From Ancistrus triradiatus (taxonomy: Eukaryota; Chordata; Actinopteri; Siluriformes; Loricariidae): a stretch of DNA of 64,000 nucleotides. Positions 33,061 to 45,055 of this stretch are shown one piece after another (the stretch's first letter is position 1; every line of letters starts with the position of its first letter). The notes beneath the pieces are model-generated. The model had not been told where the DNA came from. It saw nothing but the letters and a program-made list of their open reading frames with translations, and did not search any database. Location of the stretch: the NCBI GenBank assembly GCA_025084515.1, contig JAJAGP010000369.1, positions 1 to 64,000 on the forward strand, written 5' to 3'. The position numbers and the translations under genes were made by a program.

Positions 33061-35334
33061 GAGTAAAGAAGTAGGCCCTTGAGATCTGCAGCTCAAATAA
33101 CTCTAGTGTTAATGCTGTGGGAGGCAGTGAGACACCTAGCAAGAGAATAAGAGAAAGAAAGAAAGAACAGTGCGGGTAGGTTTAATTTACTTTATAACAT
33201 GCGCAACCTGCTACAAGAGGTGAGCAGAGAAACCATAAGTCTTACTCAGGCAATAGTCTGCACTTTTAGATTCTACCTTGCTTGCAACATGAACTCATCC
33301 AAAAATTGAAGGAATCATGAAGACCACAGACGTCGTACAGACCAGTGGTTGCAACCTTTTATTAAAAAAAAGTGTACATCCATGTTACAGATCGTGGATG
33401 TAGGTGGATCCTTTGTCTGACGTGGCCAGTATTATATTGAAGTTTGGTTATATCATTAAATCATCTGCCCATTAGACTGTGTGTCATCCAGTGGTCAGAT
33501 TCATCTGAGCACGACCAAAACTGCAATGCAGACCTGTGATGAATGCTTCATAGAGACGTTATTCTGCGTAGCAAATTCAGATAGCTCAGCCGAGTCCTTA
33601 ACAGATTTATTACATCGCTTTTCGTGATCGATCAGCTCCTCGGTGACGTTGATGAGCGAGAGAGATTCTCAGGTTTGACAGACGAGCAGCGGAAAACTCA
33701 TTTAGCATTTCTTCAACATATCACGGCTCATGGACCTGCAAATGCAAGCTTGTGAATGATGATGAAGGTTTAAAAATGAAGCCATGACCTTATGCTCTGT
33801 GACAACAAGCAAAAGTTACTCTAGAGGTTCAATTTGAGGCGAAGGCTGAATGGGATTTGGATCTGCATGCTTTCCTGATGGAAAACGAACAGTTTATGCC
33901 ACTAACCAATTAGCTTGCATCTTCCATTTCAGCATTTCAGGACCTTGGCTAAGCAAATACTGTCTGTATTTATATCCCGCATCAAATCGTGCCTTTGATT
34001 AACTGACTTTAACCATGAATTTCTGGAGCTGGCTGATCTCCTCCTGACAGCTTTAACATTGGGAGCCTACCTTAAATGAAGTACTTTTTTAAAAAACCAA
34101 ATCAAGATCAACTGGTGACCCCTTGTCTAGTCATTATCTCATCACTGGCACTTCGTTTCACCTCCATTCATTTCTATAACAGATCAGATCTGACTGAGAA
34201 GCCGAACTCATACCTCGCTGAGCAAAGCTGTCATAAAATAACACCAGATCGCCGCCTTACCCCTCTCTGACCTCGCGCTTTCGCTGCAGAAGGCCATGTG
34301 GTTGCTTGATGATGTCATACTACTAAACCCCTCCGTGCTGAGCCGAGTGATACAGCGCAGCCACAGCGCATGCCGTCTGACCCGGCGAATTCGCTGAGTG
34401 CTTTTGGACACATTCACACTCCTTTTTTAACACATTACATCCAGGACTAGCCTTTCCAGTGGACCACACACCATGGCAAAACCAACAGAGGAAGCCAGAG
34501 TCAGGTAGCAGGGCGATGGAGACGATGACGAATGCTTCTGGCGAAACGAGGGGATCCGAGCTGAGACTTTTGGTTGAGCTTTCCACGCACGGATTGAGCC
34601 TAGACTTAACTGCTCGAATGCAATCCGCCATTCATGCTTAGAGTACGATCCAAATGCCTGATGCACTACAGTGGAACGCTTACCATGTTTGGAAATTGTC
34701 CTGCAGAAAAAAATTCTCCATTCATGAACTACACAAGCAGACTTCTAGACTTCTAACACTGTTCATTAAATATACGTGCAGAACCACCTGGTCCACAGCG
34801 ATGTTTAGGTCGGTGGAAAATGTCAAACCGGCGTCCGCATGAATGCTGCTGCTCTCCTTATGAGCACTGAGATGATGAGGATGGGCAGTTTCTATATGAG
34901 AATTAGATTTTTTTTGTCAAACCCTAACGTCGTAAGAAGAACTGCGTCTTTGCGACGCAGCCGCCAGAGTTAAACACGCTCGTTTCTCACAGCTTCTAGG
35001 GTTTCTTTTTTGTCCGTTTTCCACAGGACCAAAGATCACAGATCACCAGCTGTGGGTTATGATTACATAAAACCTGTCCAACAATAAGGAGTGAATAGGA
35101 TTAGTCTGTAAACGTACAGTCTGATCATTAACTCTTTCATTTCAAATGCTGCAACTGTAAGGCAAAAGTGTCAAGCCCTAGACATCTAGCAGCACACAGA
35201 ATACAGAATCAGGGCCACTTTATTCAGCATTATAAGTTGGCCCAAACAACAGAAGCATCTCATGCTACTTTTTGCCATGTGATTTCTCCTATATGTCTAA
35301 AAGGTGAATGTACTAAACAAGTTAACCTTCCTCT
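33061..35334. other. Unique sequence, no gene seen
   Basis: A gaaa run lies near 33153-33165. A small hairpin lies at 34942-34960 (stem ctgcgtc / gacgcag, loop tttgc). Overlapping minus frames at 34208-34666 show no domain. Confidence 0.4.
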
Positions 35335-35615
35335 TCTGTTAATTACCCATTAGGGGTCGCCACAGCGGATCTGGCTCAGGTTTGACACCGGATGCCTTTC
35401 CTGCCACAAGCTTCCAATTTTATGCATTGCTGGGACTGGCACAGTGGCTGTGCCCTCACGCTGGGACAGTTTAGACAGACCAGTTGACGTAATTCATGCC
35501 TTTTGCATGTGGGAGGATAAAACCCAGGATAAACTCCAGACAGACTGTGTCCAGGTCAGTAACCAAACCAGGGATCTCTGGAGCTGTGAGGCGACAGGAG
35601 GGACCCTGTACTAAA
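35335..35615 (-). repeat. tRNA-derived SINE with 'ggtcgccacagcggat' tail
   Basis: On the minus strand the head (tgtcgcctcacagctccaga, then ccctggtttggtta with a mutated box B) is followed by tctggagtttatcctggg. The element ends in ggaaaggcatccggtgtc and gatccgctgtggcgacccc, the widespread fish tail of this type. Confidence 0.7.
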
Positions 35616-36020
35616 CAATTATCAGGTGTTCATCTTTTCAAGGCAGCCACTTAATCTAAATGTAATACCATTTACTGGAACAGTAAAAACTAGTGTCATT
35701 TTAATGCATGTTTGATTTGCTTCTTACCACCAAGTTAAAAAGAAATTAAACTGTAATTTAGTAGGCATTAGTCAAATTGTTTTTTCACTTTTAAACCTGA
35801 TCACTGGTACTCACCTTGGTGGGTTAGTGCCATAGACCATTACGCCACATGATTGTTTTGTTTATTTTCATTCCTCTTATGTAATTATCGCTACGGTTCT
35901 GATGTTCCTCGGTCCCTTGCAACAAAAAAAGATGAAAAAAAAATACCCAGTACTTACATAAGCCAAACCTAGCTATAGATTTTCCATTTTATTTTACGTA
36001 ATGGAGCGAGAGAGCCTGGA
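35616..36020. other. Unique AT-rich sequence, nothing seen
   Basis: No feature recognised. Confidence 0.3.
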
Positions 36021-36084
36021 GCATCGTGTGTTCTTTGACCTGTGTGTGGTCTTCAGCGTGTTTCCCTCCAGCTGATCTATGTGT

Positions 36085-36320
36085 CTGAGGGCAAAACCGA
36101 AGAGCCCTCCATCACAAAAAATAACAGCCGGAACATTGTGGGGCACCGACATCCCACTTTCCAAGGGAAATACGGCTTTGGATGGGACTCATCTAATCTA
36201 CAGATGCTCCAAAATCCTCACCAACCTTCTGGGGTAACTAGGGTAATTAGGATCACAAAAGCATTAATGGTCGAAGAATTCCATAAAGCTTTGCAAATGC
36301 AGAACGTAATAAATTGTTAG
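36085..36320. promoter_or_regulatory. Candidate conserved noncoding block
   Basis: Repeat-free sequence with gggtaattagg, agcattaatgg and ctttgcaaatgcag (octamer-like atgcaaat on one strand). One frame (36042-36320) is open throughout but has no domain I recognise. Confidence 0.25.
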
Positions 36321-37292
36321 GAGAGTTTTTAAGTGACGTTCCCTGATGCTGTGCTTTTAAATAGCGTAGCAGGCACCGTGCAAATCTTCATTAGCCTGAG
36401 TCGTGTTATTTAATTTGCTCGCCTAACGTCACCATCGCTCATAAGCAGACCGCAGCGTCTCTGGGCTGACAGAGGGCTGAGAGATTTGGGGCTGTGTGGC
36501 GTTAATGATCACCGTTTGGGGTTAACAGGCCGAGGGAAAAGTGGCGTTCGCCTTCAACGCTGGCTGTTTGTAGCTCACACAGGACTGGGCAACGGCTGAA
36601 AGGGGGCATTGTGCTCCTGAGAGGAGGAGAAAGCAGAATGGGTAGCGCTCCAGCGCTCCTTCGGTCCGTGGTTTGGAGGCCTGACGATGTGGCTTGGCCT
36701 TCTCGCTCACCGTCGTCATAAAGACAATACCTGGGGCCGCCTTGGTAAAGCGGATCGGGGAAGAAAGCGAGGGAAAGAAAAAGAAACAGACAGACAGAGA
36801 AGCTCTTAGCCTCAACAGACGCCTCCATCATGTCTTTCCATCTCTTCACAGACGGTTAATTTTGCACTTGGCCCATCGAGGCATTCAGGCAGAAAGAGAA
36901 GTTGGACCTTAGTGCGAGGCAGCCTTCTGCATGGCTACACAGGGCAATAAGAATAACAGACGTCTCTCTCTCTCTCTCTCTCTTTTCCTCAAACTGTCCA
37001 TAAAACCTTTTCCAAGGGACTGCGGGTAATTAATTAAATTAGCACATAGTCAATGTCATATAACCTTCTTTTCCATCCTATAAATGCACGCTCATGAATT
37101 CTCAGTCCCGCTGAGCATATTTAAGACGAATGTCCTTCACTCAGAGAGGCACAGAGATCACATAATGCTGTAAATATAAGCATATAGGAGGAATGAAAAT
37201 AATTAAAAACAATTAAGTAAATAAATTATTAAACAGGCTATTTAGAGCCGATCATATTCTTTTAGCATTTCTGAGCACAAACTCTCTCAGTT
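36321..37292. other. Unique sequence with a (CT)n run
   Basis: (CT)n lies at 36963-36983. Overlapping frames at 36502-36912 on both strands show no domain. 37020-37270 is AT-rich. Confidence 0.4.
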
Positions 37293-37390
37293 CAGGCAGC
37301 GCAGTGGAACACCGGGTGGTGTTGGTGCTATACAGCTCTGTGGACCAGGGTTCAATCCCCAACTCTGGTTAGCGTATGTGTGCTTGTATG
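37293..37390 (+). repeat. tRNA-derived SINE head
   Basis: ggcagcgcagtggaacaccg, then a tRNA-like stretch with box B agggttcaatccccaac. Only the head is left. It is followed at once by a Tc1 end. Confidence 0.65.
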
Positions 37391-37394
37391 AGGA

Positions 37395-38010
37395 TGGCTT
37401 ACAACCCCAAATGAGAAAAAGCTGAATATGGACATTGCAAACAAAACCCCAGAGTGTTCTTTACATTTCCTTAGACTGTTATTTCGTTTCAGACAGAATG
37501 AACCCTGGATATTTCAAGTTTTTTTTCCGATCAACTTCATTTCATTTGTTAATAAGCATCCATTCCTGCATTTCAGGCCTGCAACACATTCCAAAAATGT
37601 TGGGACGGGTGCAATTTAGAGCTAGGTAAAATAAATAATGACGTGATGTCAGCAGGTGATTGTAATCGCGTTTTGGTACAAAAGCAGGATCCACAAAAGG
37701 CTGAGTCTGGGCAGAGGATCTCCACTTTGCTCTTTTTTGCACAATAACGTTTTAAGTGGCATTTGTGAATGTAATTCCATATTGTTGTGCATGACAAAGG
37801 TAATCCCTTGCCCACGTGGTTCTATTAGCTCTTGATGAATGACAGTTCTTGACCAATGATGTCCAAGGGTTCAGAGATCATAGAAAAGTTTAGGCTTGTG
37901 CCCTTACCCTTTGCAGTACAGCTGGACCCATGTATGCTGCTTAACATCCCAAAACAAGGCTTGTATCCTAAATCATGGAATAGAAGGTAGTTCTGGAGCG
38001 GCACATCTCC
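37395..38010 (-). mobile_element. Tc1-like transposon, family C, copy 1 (transposase 3' end side)
   Basis: The left terminus near 37391 (acaaccccaaatgagaaaaa) and the next 220 bp (for example cttcatttcatttgttaata, ctgcaacacattccaaaaat) match the complement of 58025-58230. The internal part (acgttttaagtggcatttgt at 37747) matches 57611 in the same orientation. So this copy keeps its left inverted repeat plus internal sequence, with a deletion between and a lost right end. Confidence 0.85.
37573..37995 (-). pseudogene. Broken Tc1 transposase (family C, copy 1)
   Basis: On the minus strand the frame 37573-37815 reads GLPLSCTTIWNYIHKCHLKRYCAKKS. This is the second DNA-binding subdomain of a Tc1/mariner-type transposase. 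Upstream codons (37820-37995) are present but interrupted. Downstream, the catalytic domain is deleted and the frame runs into the terminal repeat. Equivalent sequence is at 57600-57890 in copy 2. Confidence 0.75.
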
Positions 38011-38067
38011 ACGGACCTGAGGTTTTTGTGATCTTTCTGGATCACTGAAAGATCACTATTCTAATCA

Positions 38068-38272
38068 TTACATTTACATTTACATTTACAGCATTTAGCA
38101 GACACCCTTATCCAGAGCGACTTACAATTGGTACAGTCTTACAATCCAAGCAATTGTGGGTTAAGGGTCTTGCTCAAGGACCCAACAGTGGCAGCTTGGC
38201 AGAGGTGGGATTTGAACCCTGGACCTTCTGGTCCATAGTCCAGTACCTTACCCGCTAGGCTATCACATTCCC
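38068..38272 (-). repeat. tRNA-derived SINE, most complete copy
   Basis: Minus strand: box A-like tagcctagcgggtaaggtac, box B gggttcaaatccc, body ttgggtccttgagcaagacc, conserved part gtcgctctggataagggtgt and a (tgtaaa)n tail at 38068-38090. The internal promoter motifs of RNA polymerase III are well kept. It lies just beyond Tc1 family C copy 1. Confidence 0.88.
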
Positions 38273-38366
38273 TATCATCCTGGAGTAATCATTTTTTTCA
38301 ATAGGAAATATCATACACATGCAGTCTGGCACTAAACGTACTGTATGTTTGTGTCATTGGGGGGGT

Positions 38367-38368
<2 letters not shown>

Positions 38369-38419
<51 letters not shown>
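38369..38419. repeat. (GT)n microsatellite
   Basis: About 25 GT units after a short G run. Confidence 0.97.
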
Positions 38420-38424
<5 letters not shown>

Positions 38425-39849
38425 AGCAGTCTCGGCTCCTCTGAGACCATCTTTATTTAGGATATCGTCTCCATTTTATCTTCCTCAGTGTGACGCACAA
38501 CTAGTGTGTATTATGATAAATCTGGCACAGGTGCTGCCTCCTCCGAGGCAGGTGAGGATGGATGTGGCACAGACAAAGGTAATCCATCAGCGACGTGGAC
38601 CGGGATTTCTTAAATCTGTTCCCAATCTGCACCCTGCAGAGGGTAGCGTGCCAATGACCCCTATCAGCGTGATGCCACCGGAAATCAATGGCAGCTACTC
38701 AAGGTCAATGTACTGTTGGAAAACTGTTTAATCCTGATGGATAGGAGCTCAGGCTGCAGAGGGAACCTGACAGAGCAGCTCGGAAAGGCAAACGGGGTTC
38801 AAATCCGTCATAACGATAGGTGGCATCCAGTTTGAACATCTATGTTAAAATGTCCATCTTTATTATTTTATTAAAAGCATTTTATTTACCCAAAGCATTG
38901 GTGGTTATTATGTATAATATAATATGCTTTTATTTACATATTATTATGAAGAAATCATTTTTGTTAGTTCGCCACTTGTGAAACGTTTTGCTCAATTTAG
39001 CAAAATCTACGACACGTATACAGAATGTACCAAAACATTTAGATACTGAGTGGTGGCCCGAGGCAGGGTGGTGCCTTTCCAGCCTCATCCTAGCCCAACT
39101 TGGTGCTTCAGCTGGCAGACTGACAACCGGAACGAACCCATAGGAACATTTTGGTCTTTTTGGTCTAAATAGACGGGTCCTTCCAGGCGTCGGGCAGAAG
39201 TTTTTCTGGTGTTTATTTTTAATGTTGCTTTTTGTCCTCGTTACTTGAACGTTGTGGGGCAAAATGTGTAAATAAAGCTTGAGAAGTATATGTTTTTAAG
39301 TGGTTTTGTCTTCAGCCTATAAGACAAGCAGAGAAACTGTTAAAGGAAGACGATGATTTTCTATAGGCGCTGTATTATAGATAAGAATCAGACTCCATTG
39401 TGCTGTTCCACTTAATATGGAGAGGGTTAATAAATGTTAGACTTGCAATGAGCTAGCAATAGACAGTGATGCTTTAATTAAAGAAGTATTATTGTGTGCC
39501 CGTTAAGGTAATCCTTCCAGGTGCAAAATGAATTCCATCCTGTGTGTACAAACCCCAAGCCACCAAAGACTAATCGTCCATTGGCTCCGATCTGTATTTC
39601 ACATTAAAAACATGCGCCCAGACCTTGGAGGAAAATGATATTGTGTTTAATTTGTGCTCCGTGAGTGATATATGACTTGTCTTGGTCTGTACCTGACATT
39701 CTAATAGTGGCCTTTCTATCAGAAAATGAGTGATATAATGTGATGTTCTCTTCCGCCACAGAAAAGCTTTTTTTTTTTGTCAGTGAGGCTGCCGGATCAT
39801 GGTAGTGTATCTTAGTCCATGAAGATGCCATGAATAAGAGCCCTCATTT
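38420..39849. other. Unique sequence, no gene seen
   Basis: The open frames 38504-38731 and 38930-39262 (minus) have no domain. 38850-38950 is AT-rich. Confidence 0.4.
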
Positions 39850-40060
39850 GGGAGAATTAGTGGGCTAGCCTTGGCCTTGGCAGCTGCTGGTGAGTGCGGC
39901 CACAAAGCCAGTGAGGTTCGTGTTTCTTTTTCCGACCTCCACTTCTTCAAGCGTCCTGCAAGTGCGTCACGCCGGCATCGGGTTACCAGCCTGGAGTTTA
40001 ATTACAGCCACGATCAATGAATGGGCTTCTCCAGCGGGAGAACCTGTCCATTTATTTATG
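39850..40060. promoter_or_regulatory. Weak candidate conserved block beside a minisatellite
   Basis: Complex sequence with ggagtttaattacagcc and acgatcaatgaatggg. It ends about 70 bp before the 21-bp array. Support is only textural. Confidence 0.2.
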
Positions 40061-40129
40061 TATATAAGCACTTATGAAGGAAGATCCACCACAGAGAGCT
40101 CCACAGCCTTTGGTTTTACCAGCTTTGAC

Positions 40130-40880
40130 CCATAACAACAGTTCTGACCCACAATATGCCAGTTCTGACCCACAGCATGCTTGATTCACAGTATGGTCAT
40201 TCTGACTCATAGTATGCCAGTTCTGGTCCTCAGTAAGAAAGTCTGACCTACAGTTTTCCAAATCTGACCCTCAGTATGGAGATTGTGTCCCACAGTATAC
40301 CAGCTGTAGCCCACAGTAAGCCAGTTCTGATCCACAGTATGCCAGTTATGACTCACAGCATGCCAGTTCTGATCCACAGTATTTTAGTTCTGACCCACAG
40401 TATGCCAGCTCTGACCCACAATATGTCATTTCCAACCAACAGTATGCCAGTTATGATTCACAGCATACCAGTTCTGTTCCACAGTAAGGCAGTTTGACCC
40501 ACAGCATTTGAGATCTGACCCCCAAATATTAGCCACAGTGTGCCAGTTCTGATCGGACAGCTTTGCCCCATAGTTTTGACCCTCTGACCAATAGTATGCC
40601 AGTTCTGATTCACAAGATCCCAGTGCTAACCTACAGTAAGACAGCTCTGACTGATAGTATGCCAGTTATGGCTAACAGAATACCAGTTTTGATCCACAGT
40701 ATGCCAGTTTTGACCCACAGTATACCAGCTCTGACCTACAGTACGCCAGTTCTCACTCACAGCATGGCAGTTCTGTCACACACTATCACGGTTTCGAGTT
40801 CTGACTAACAGTATGTCAATTATGACCCGCAGCATGGTGCCAGACCCCACATATGGCATTTCTGAACCACAGTATGGCAA
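40130..40880. repeat. 21-bp minisatellite, about 35 diverged units
   Basis: The unit gccagttctgacccacagta plus t repeats for about 750 bp with substitutions and a few broken units. The period equals seven codons, so frames at 40276-40497 and 40563-40808 read MPVLTHS-like heptads. Stops interrupt the array and there is no start context, so I do not call a protein. Confidence 0.95.
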
Positions 40881-41329
40881 TGCCAGTTAGCACTTATCTA
40901 GCCACCCTGCCAGGCTGTTAGCTAACAATACCTCTGTAACGTAGTGGAAACTAAGACATACTAATCAAATAGTGTCACAAACTGCACATTAAACACTACA
41001 AATCGGGATGGTTGCTCACCTTCGATGTTTGAAGCATTTTCTGGATAAGTGCTTATTATTATCTTATTATTAGAAGCACAGATTAAACGAGCGTGTGTTA
41101 TTGTGAAAGGATCATTTTAACAATGCTTTAGGTTATAAGTTCAAATTCGAGGACTGCCAAAAAGCCACTTATCTGGCCAAATTGCATACTTGTATTTTGT
41201 TCTGCACGTCAAGTGAAATAAATGCTTCAGCCAAGTAAATGAATGTAATTTTAAACTAGTTTGATTGCACGCCATACCGTGACATGCGAGTTTTAAGAAA
41301 TGGAAAGACGATCTCGTTGTGAGACTTCT
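40881..41329. other. Unique sequence, nothing seen
   Basis: No feature recognised. Confidence 0.3.
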
Positions 41330-41455
41330 TCAATATCCCACTAGAAGTTCTGCCAAAGATAACATGACCAGACAGCAATACCGAGCAGGAAAGTTCTTGG
41401 AAACGTCCGTCATTGTTTAGTACTTCTGACAGATCTGAGCCACACTCGTGCTTTA
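41330..41455. repeat. Diverged direct repeat, copy 1 (partner 41766-41890)
   Basis: atatcccactagaagttctg, ccaaagataacatga, ggaaagttcttgga, gtccgtcattgtttagt and ctgacagatctgagcc occur in the same order as in the partner about 436 bp downstream. Confidence 0.8.
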
Positions 41456-41765
41456 ATATATTTCTGCACAGGATGTGAGCGATTCTGGTTTTACCAGCAT
41501 TACAAGTAATTGTGTTAAAGTCTGATACCGTGACGGGTTACGTCACTAATCTTTGGTAAGTGCACTCGAGGTAATTGTACGTTTCATGACAGGTTATGAC
41601 AGAATCATCGTGGATCGCTTGCATTTATTCACATTATGACAATTATCAGGTGCTTCTGCCAAACAGATTCACGTAAACCCAAGCGCTGTTCAAGTTTGGT
41701 TGTAACCCATAACCCAACTTGACCCAAGATTTGCAAGAGGCGACTTATTTTATTAAAACCTCTCC

Positions 41766-41890
41766 GATATCCCACTGGCAGTCCTGCCAAAGATAACACA
41801 ACGGTACGCTCAGACACCGCACAGACCAGGGAAGTTCTCGGAATTGTCCGTGGCTGTTTAGTGCATCTGACAGATCTAAACCGCTCTCAT
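41766..41890. repeat. Diverged direct repeat, copy 2 (partner 41330-41455)
   Basis: atatcccactggcagtcctg, ccaaagataacacaa, gggaagttctcgga, gtccgtggctgtttagt and ctgacagatctaaacc. I do not recognise the family. Confidence 0.8.
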
Positions 41891-42621
41891 ACATTACAAA
41901 CACTCACATCCTGCCAGAGCTGTGGGATCCTCAGCACAATTGTCACCGCGCGAAGCCCACAAGGTACTTTCAGTGTGGTCAAACATGCTAGTAAATCAAG
42001 GTACGAGCAACAAGGTGGCTCGGGAGAAACGCAGCGGCGCAAAAAGACCCTGCTGATGAGAGCGTTAACTCGGTAGTCGCCGCCTGATCAAACGCCGCGG
42101 CTTCACAGCCTGAGCCTGCGTCTCAAAGCAACCGCAGAAACCATTTATTGTAAGCGTTCGAGCGTGAACACGTGTTTGTGTACGCTGGAGTGAAACATAC
42201 ATCCTGGAGTTTGGTAAGTGACTTCACCACACATGGAGTTTCTGAGGTCGGAGCTTTGATGCTTGCTTCTGGTGAATTTGCCTCGAAGGACTCGATGTAC
42301 TTTTACCATATAGACACATAAACAATCCTGATGACACTTGCACTGCAAGCAAAATGTTTACCTGGAACTTGAATCTAAACAGTTACATTACAGAGGTTTG
42401 ATTCTGCACTAATACGCCGCCACACATCAAGGAATCTGCACCTGAACCCTCCACATCATGGATCACACAGATAAAGAAACGTACCAGAAACAGCTCTTGT
42501 TCACTCTTACGTCAAGGGGGTTATTTAAAAGCACAAAAGTGCTTATGATGTAAAAATGACAAAGGTTCTATAACATTTTGGGGTTAAATTCGAACAACAA
42601 ATGGACTACGGACTACAATAA
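41891..42621. other. Unique sequence, partly CpG-richer, no gene seen
   Basis: 41940-42120 has several CpGs (accgcgcgaagcc, gtcgccgcctgatc, aacgccgcggc) but is far from a full CpG island. No coding signal. Confidence 0.35.
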
Positions 42622-42789
42622 AACACATTTACATCATTTAGCAGACGCCCTTATCCAACTGATACCATCTTACACTCCAAGAAATTGTGAGTTAAAGGCC
42701 TTGCTCAAGGACCCAACAGTGGCAGCTTGGCAGTGGTGGGATTTGACCCTAGGATCTAGTACCTTAACCACTAGGCTACCACAGTCCCC
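42622..42789 (-). repeat. tRNA-derived SINE, internally shortened
   Basis: Same family as 14783 and 38068: tail acatttacatcatttagcag, core cttgctcaaggacccaacag, then a damaged box B region (gggatttgaccctag) and head (ccactaggctacca). It lacks the ccttctggtcc segment. Confidence 0.85.
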
Positions 42790-43784
42790 ATGACCACTGT
42801 TTGTAAATAAACAAATAGTACTGGTACTGTTTGATATCCATCCAATCACCTCCCCTTCTCTGTAACGGACGAGGTCTTAAGGATTATAAAAGCAAATAAA
42901 AACGTCTAATTCAAACTAGTATGAGCAAACCCTTGTGACACCTGCTGGCAGAAAAGGGAAACGCAGTCTTGGAAGGTAATGTTCTTTCCTTTTTCGTTTA
43001 CAGTACGTGTTTCAAGTTTTATAAAAGATCCAAGCCCAGTACTGTACTAAATATTTTCATATATTGTGTTTAATTAATATTAACGTTTAAAATAAAACAC
43101 AATGTGCAAAGGATCTAAAGTATCACATGACTGTGGTGTCGTGTTTCACAGAACGTAGTACACAGTGCATTAAAGCACAACAGGAACAGTGATCGCTCAC
43201 GTTAACATCTAAGCAAATACAATTATTATGTTTATCACTATTGTAGTATATGCCTTTTTATATGCAATAAATTAAACACAAATGATGTAGACATTGTAAG
43301 TTAGATGCAGTCTAAGTCGCACAAAATATCAAAGGTAGTTTAGACACATACATTATGGTTATGGATAAATAATTCATCATTTAGTTAGAAGATAAAACCC
43401 TTTTCGAACACAATAAGGGTTAAAACGTTCGACTCAAGCACCCCCACTGACAAAGTGAGAGAACAAGCATTGTTATTTGTTTGAAAGGCCAGCTGAGTAC
43501 ACGGCCACTGGAGGAAGACAGCAGTAAGCCAAGCCAGCGAAATGTGGCGAGTGTGGTCTGCCTGAGGGGAGACACAATGGCAGAGGAATTCAAGCCACAC
43601 TGCGGTGAGGGGTTGGAACAAGTGGGTGGGGATTTCAGGTTCTTAAAAAGAAATAAAACGGGTGATGAAGATGGAAAAGCAAGCAAGCACGGGTCAAAGG
43701 GGTTCGATGGATCTATCTGAACGATGACTGCTGTTCTGAGCTCGGTAAAAGGAAAGTTTAAAAAATGATGGCAGGAACATGTAA
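42790..43784. other. Unique sequence, no gene seen
   Basis: 43385-43720 is open on both strands in overlapping frames without any domain. Confidence 0.35.
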
Positions 43785-43905
43785 AATGTTAAGATTTCCC
43801 CAGGCAAATGATGCCCACATACACGGGCATCCACGCAGTGAAAAGGAAAACACGACCCGTCAGACCACGTCACCTTCTTCCATTGCTCCAAGCTCCAGTT
43901 TGCAT
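43785..43905 (-). pseudogene. Mariner-type transposase fragment
   Basis: On the minus strand the stretch reads MEQWKKVTWSDGSCFPFHCV, then DARVCGHHLPGE. This fits the region around the first catalytic aspartate (W-S-D-E-S-F in the family; here Gly replaces Glu after the aspartate). Neither terminal repeats nor other catalytic sites are nearby. It abuts a SINE tail. The fragment at 59085 could derive from the same or a related family, covering its C-terminal end. Confidence 0.65.
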
Positions 43906-44015
43906 GTTCTCTCCATGTCCATACGGTTTTTCTCTGGTCCCTCTGTGATGTATTGGCACCATGGCTAGGGTTGGTTTCTGTCTTGTGCCCTGTGCTGCCA
44001 GTTAGTTACTGCAGA
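43906..44015 (+). repeat. SINE tail fragment
   Basis: ttgcatgttctctccatgtc, cggtttttctctgg, tgtgatgtattggcacc and cttgtgccctgtgctgcc match, in order, the usual fish SINE body and tail with many substitutions. Confidence 0.55.
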
Positions 44016-44238
44016 TTTGTCACCAGCAGATGCATGTTTAGATTTTCCCATTCTTCTTCAGCCCAAAAGGTGCCACCAGAGGATTGAGATTTGGTTACCA
44101 TTGGTGCACATAGTCCACCCAGTTTGAGGCGGCTGGTGAAGTGTGGCAAGGTTGGGATTCATGCTGGGAGTGGCTATTAACAGATGAAGGGATGCACTTG
44201 GATAGCAGCAACACTTACAGGTGGAGGTATGCACAGTA

Positions 44239-44403
44239 TTAAGGTCGTTACACACCAAGCGCGATGCAAAAATGAGGATACGACACAATTATTTTGTGCA
44301 ATTTCTGAATAAAACAACACTGCACTGATAGCATTGTTATATACCTGCTCGAATTAATTTACTGCTGTCCAAATACATTAAGTTCACTGTGTAACGGCCT
44401 TTA
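44239..44403. mobile_element. Short MITE with 'aaggtcgttacacaccaag' ends
   Basis: The left end aaggtcgttacacaccaag mirrors the right end gttcactgtgtaacggcctt. The body is about 165 bp and AT-rich. The type resembles small fish MITEs, but only this copy is present. Confidence 0.45.
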
Positions 44404-45055
44404 TGGATGCGCCAAAGTGTGCCAAGAAGATCCCCTACATGCAATCGATTTCAGACCAGGCATCGTTTTTCCAATTCTGTACAGTCTGTGCCCACTAGAC
44501 TTGGATTCTGTTTTTTTTTTGGGAGTTGACAAGAGTGGAACCGATGATCTTGACTTATTTCTGCGTCATTTCATAGACTGCCATACCATGGCCAAAGGAT
44601 TACTGAATTAATACAGAATTATTTGAATTAGAGATCACTTTATCACTTCAGTCATCTGGAAAAAGGCATGCGGTGCAGAAGCTAATTCTGTCCTTCTGTA
44701 ATACTGTCATCTGTGTTTTTTATTTGCTCTTACTTACTGACCCATTCAAGTCCTCGTAATCCATTTTCCACATCACAGCGCTGCAGGGATAACTGTTACT
44801 TTGGACGCAAAGTACTTTATGAGCTAGAATTTAATATCCAAATTATCTTCTTGGCCCTGGCTGGTTCTGTAAATTTGTAGGCACATTTGGATAAAAAAAA
44901 ATATAGAGGAGAAATAAAAATTAGCAATGCCTTCAGACTTGCTATTCCTATCACCACAGGAAAGCGGAAGGAAGCGCCAACCATCTCCACATACCGCCTG
45001 CTTTTTCTAGGACAGAAAACTCCCTGGAGATGGCCAGGAAGACTAGCAATTAATG
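44404..45055. other. Unique sequence, no gene seen
   Basis: No feature recognised. Confidence 0.3.

Noticed and set aside
40276..40808. Heptad-repeat protein (MPVLTHS type)
   Set aside because: The array is broken by stops, the frame changes, and no start or splice context exists.
40130..40880. CRISPR-like array
   Set aside because: Units are directly adjacent with no unique spacers, and the genome is a vertebrate's.
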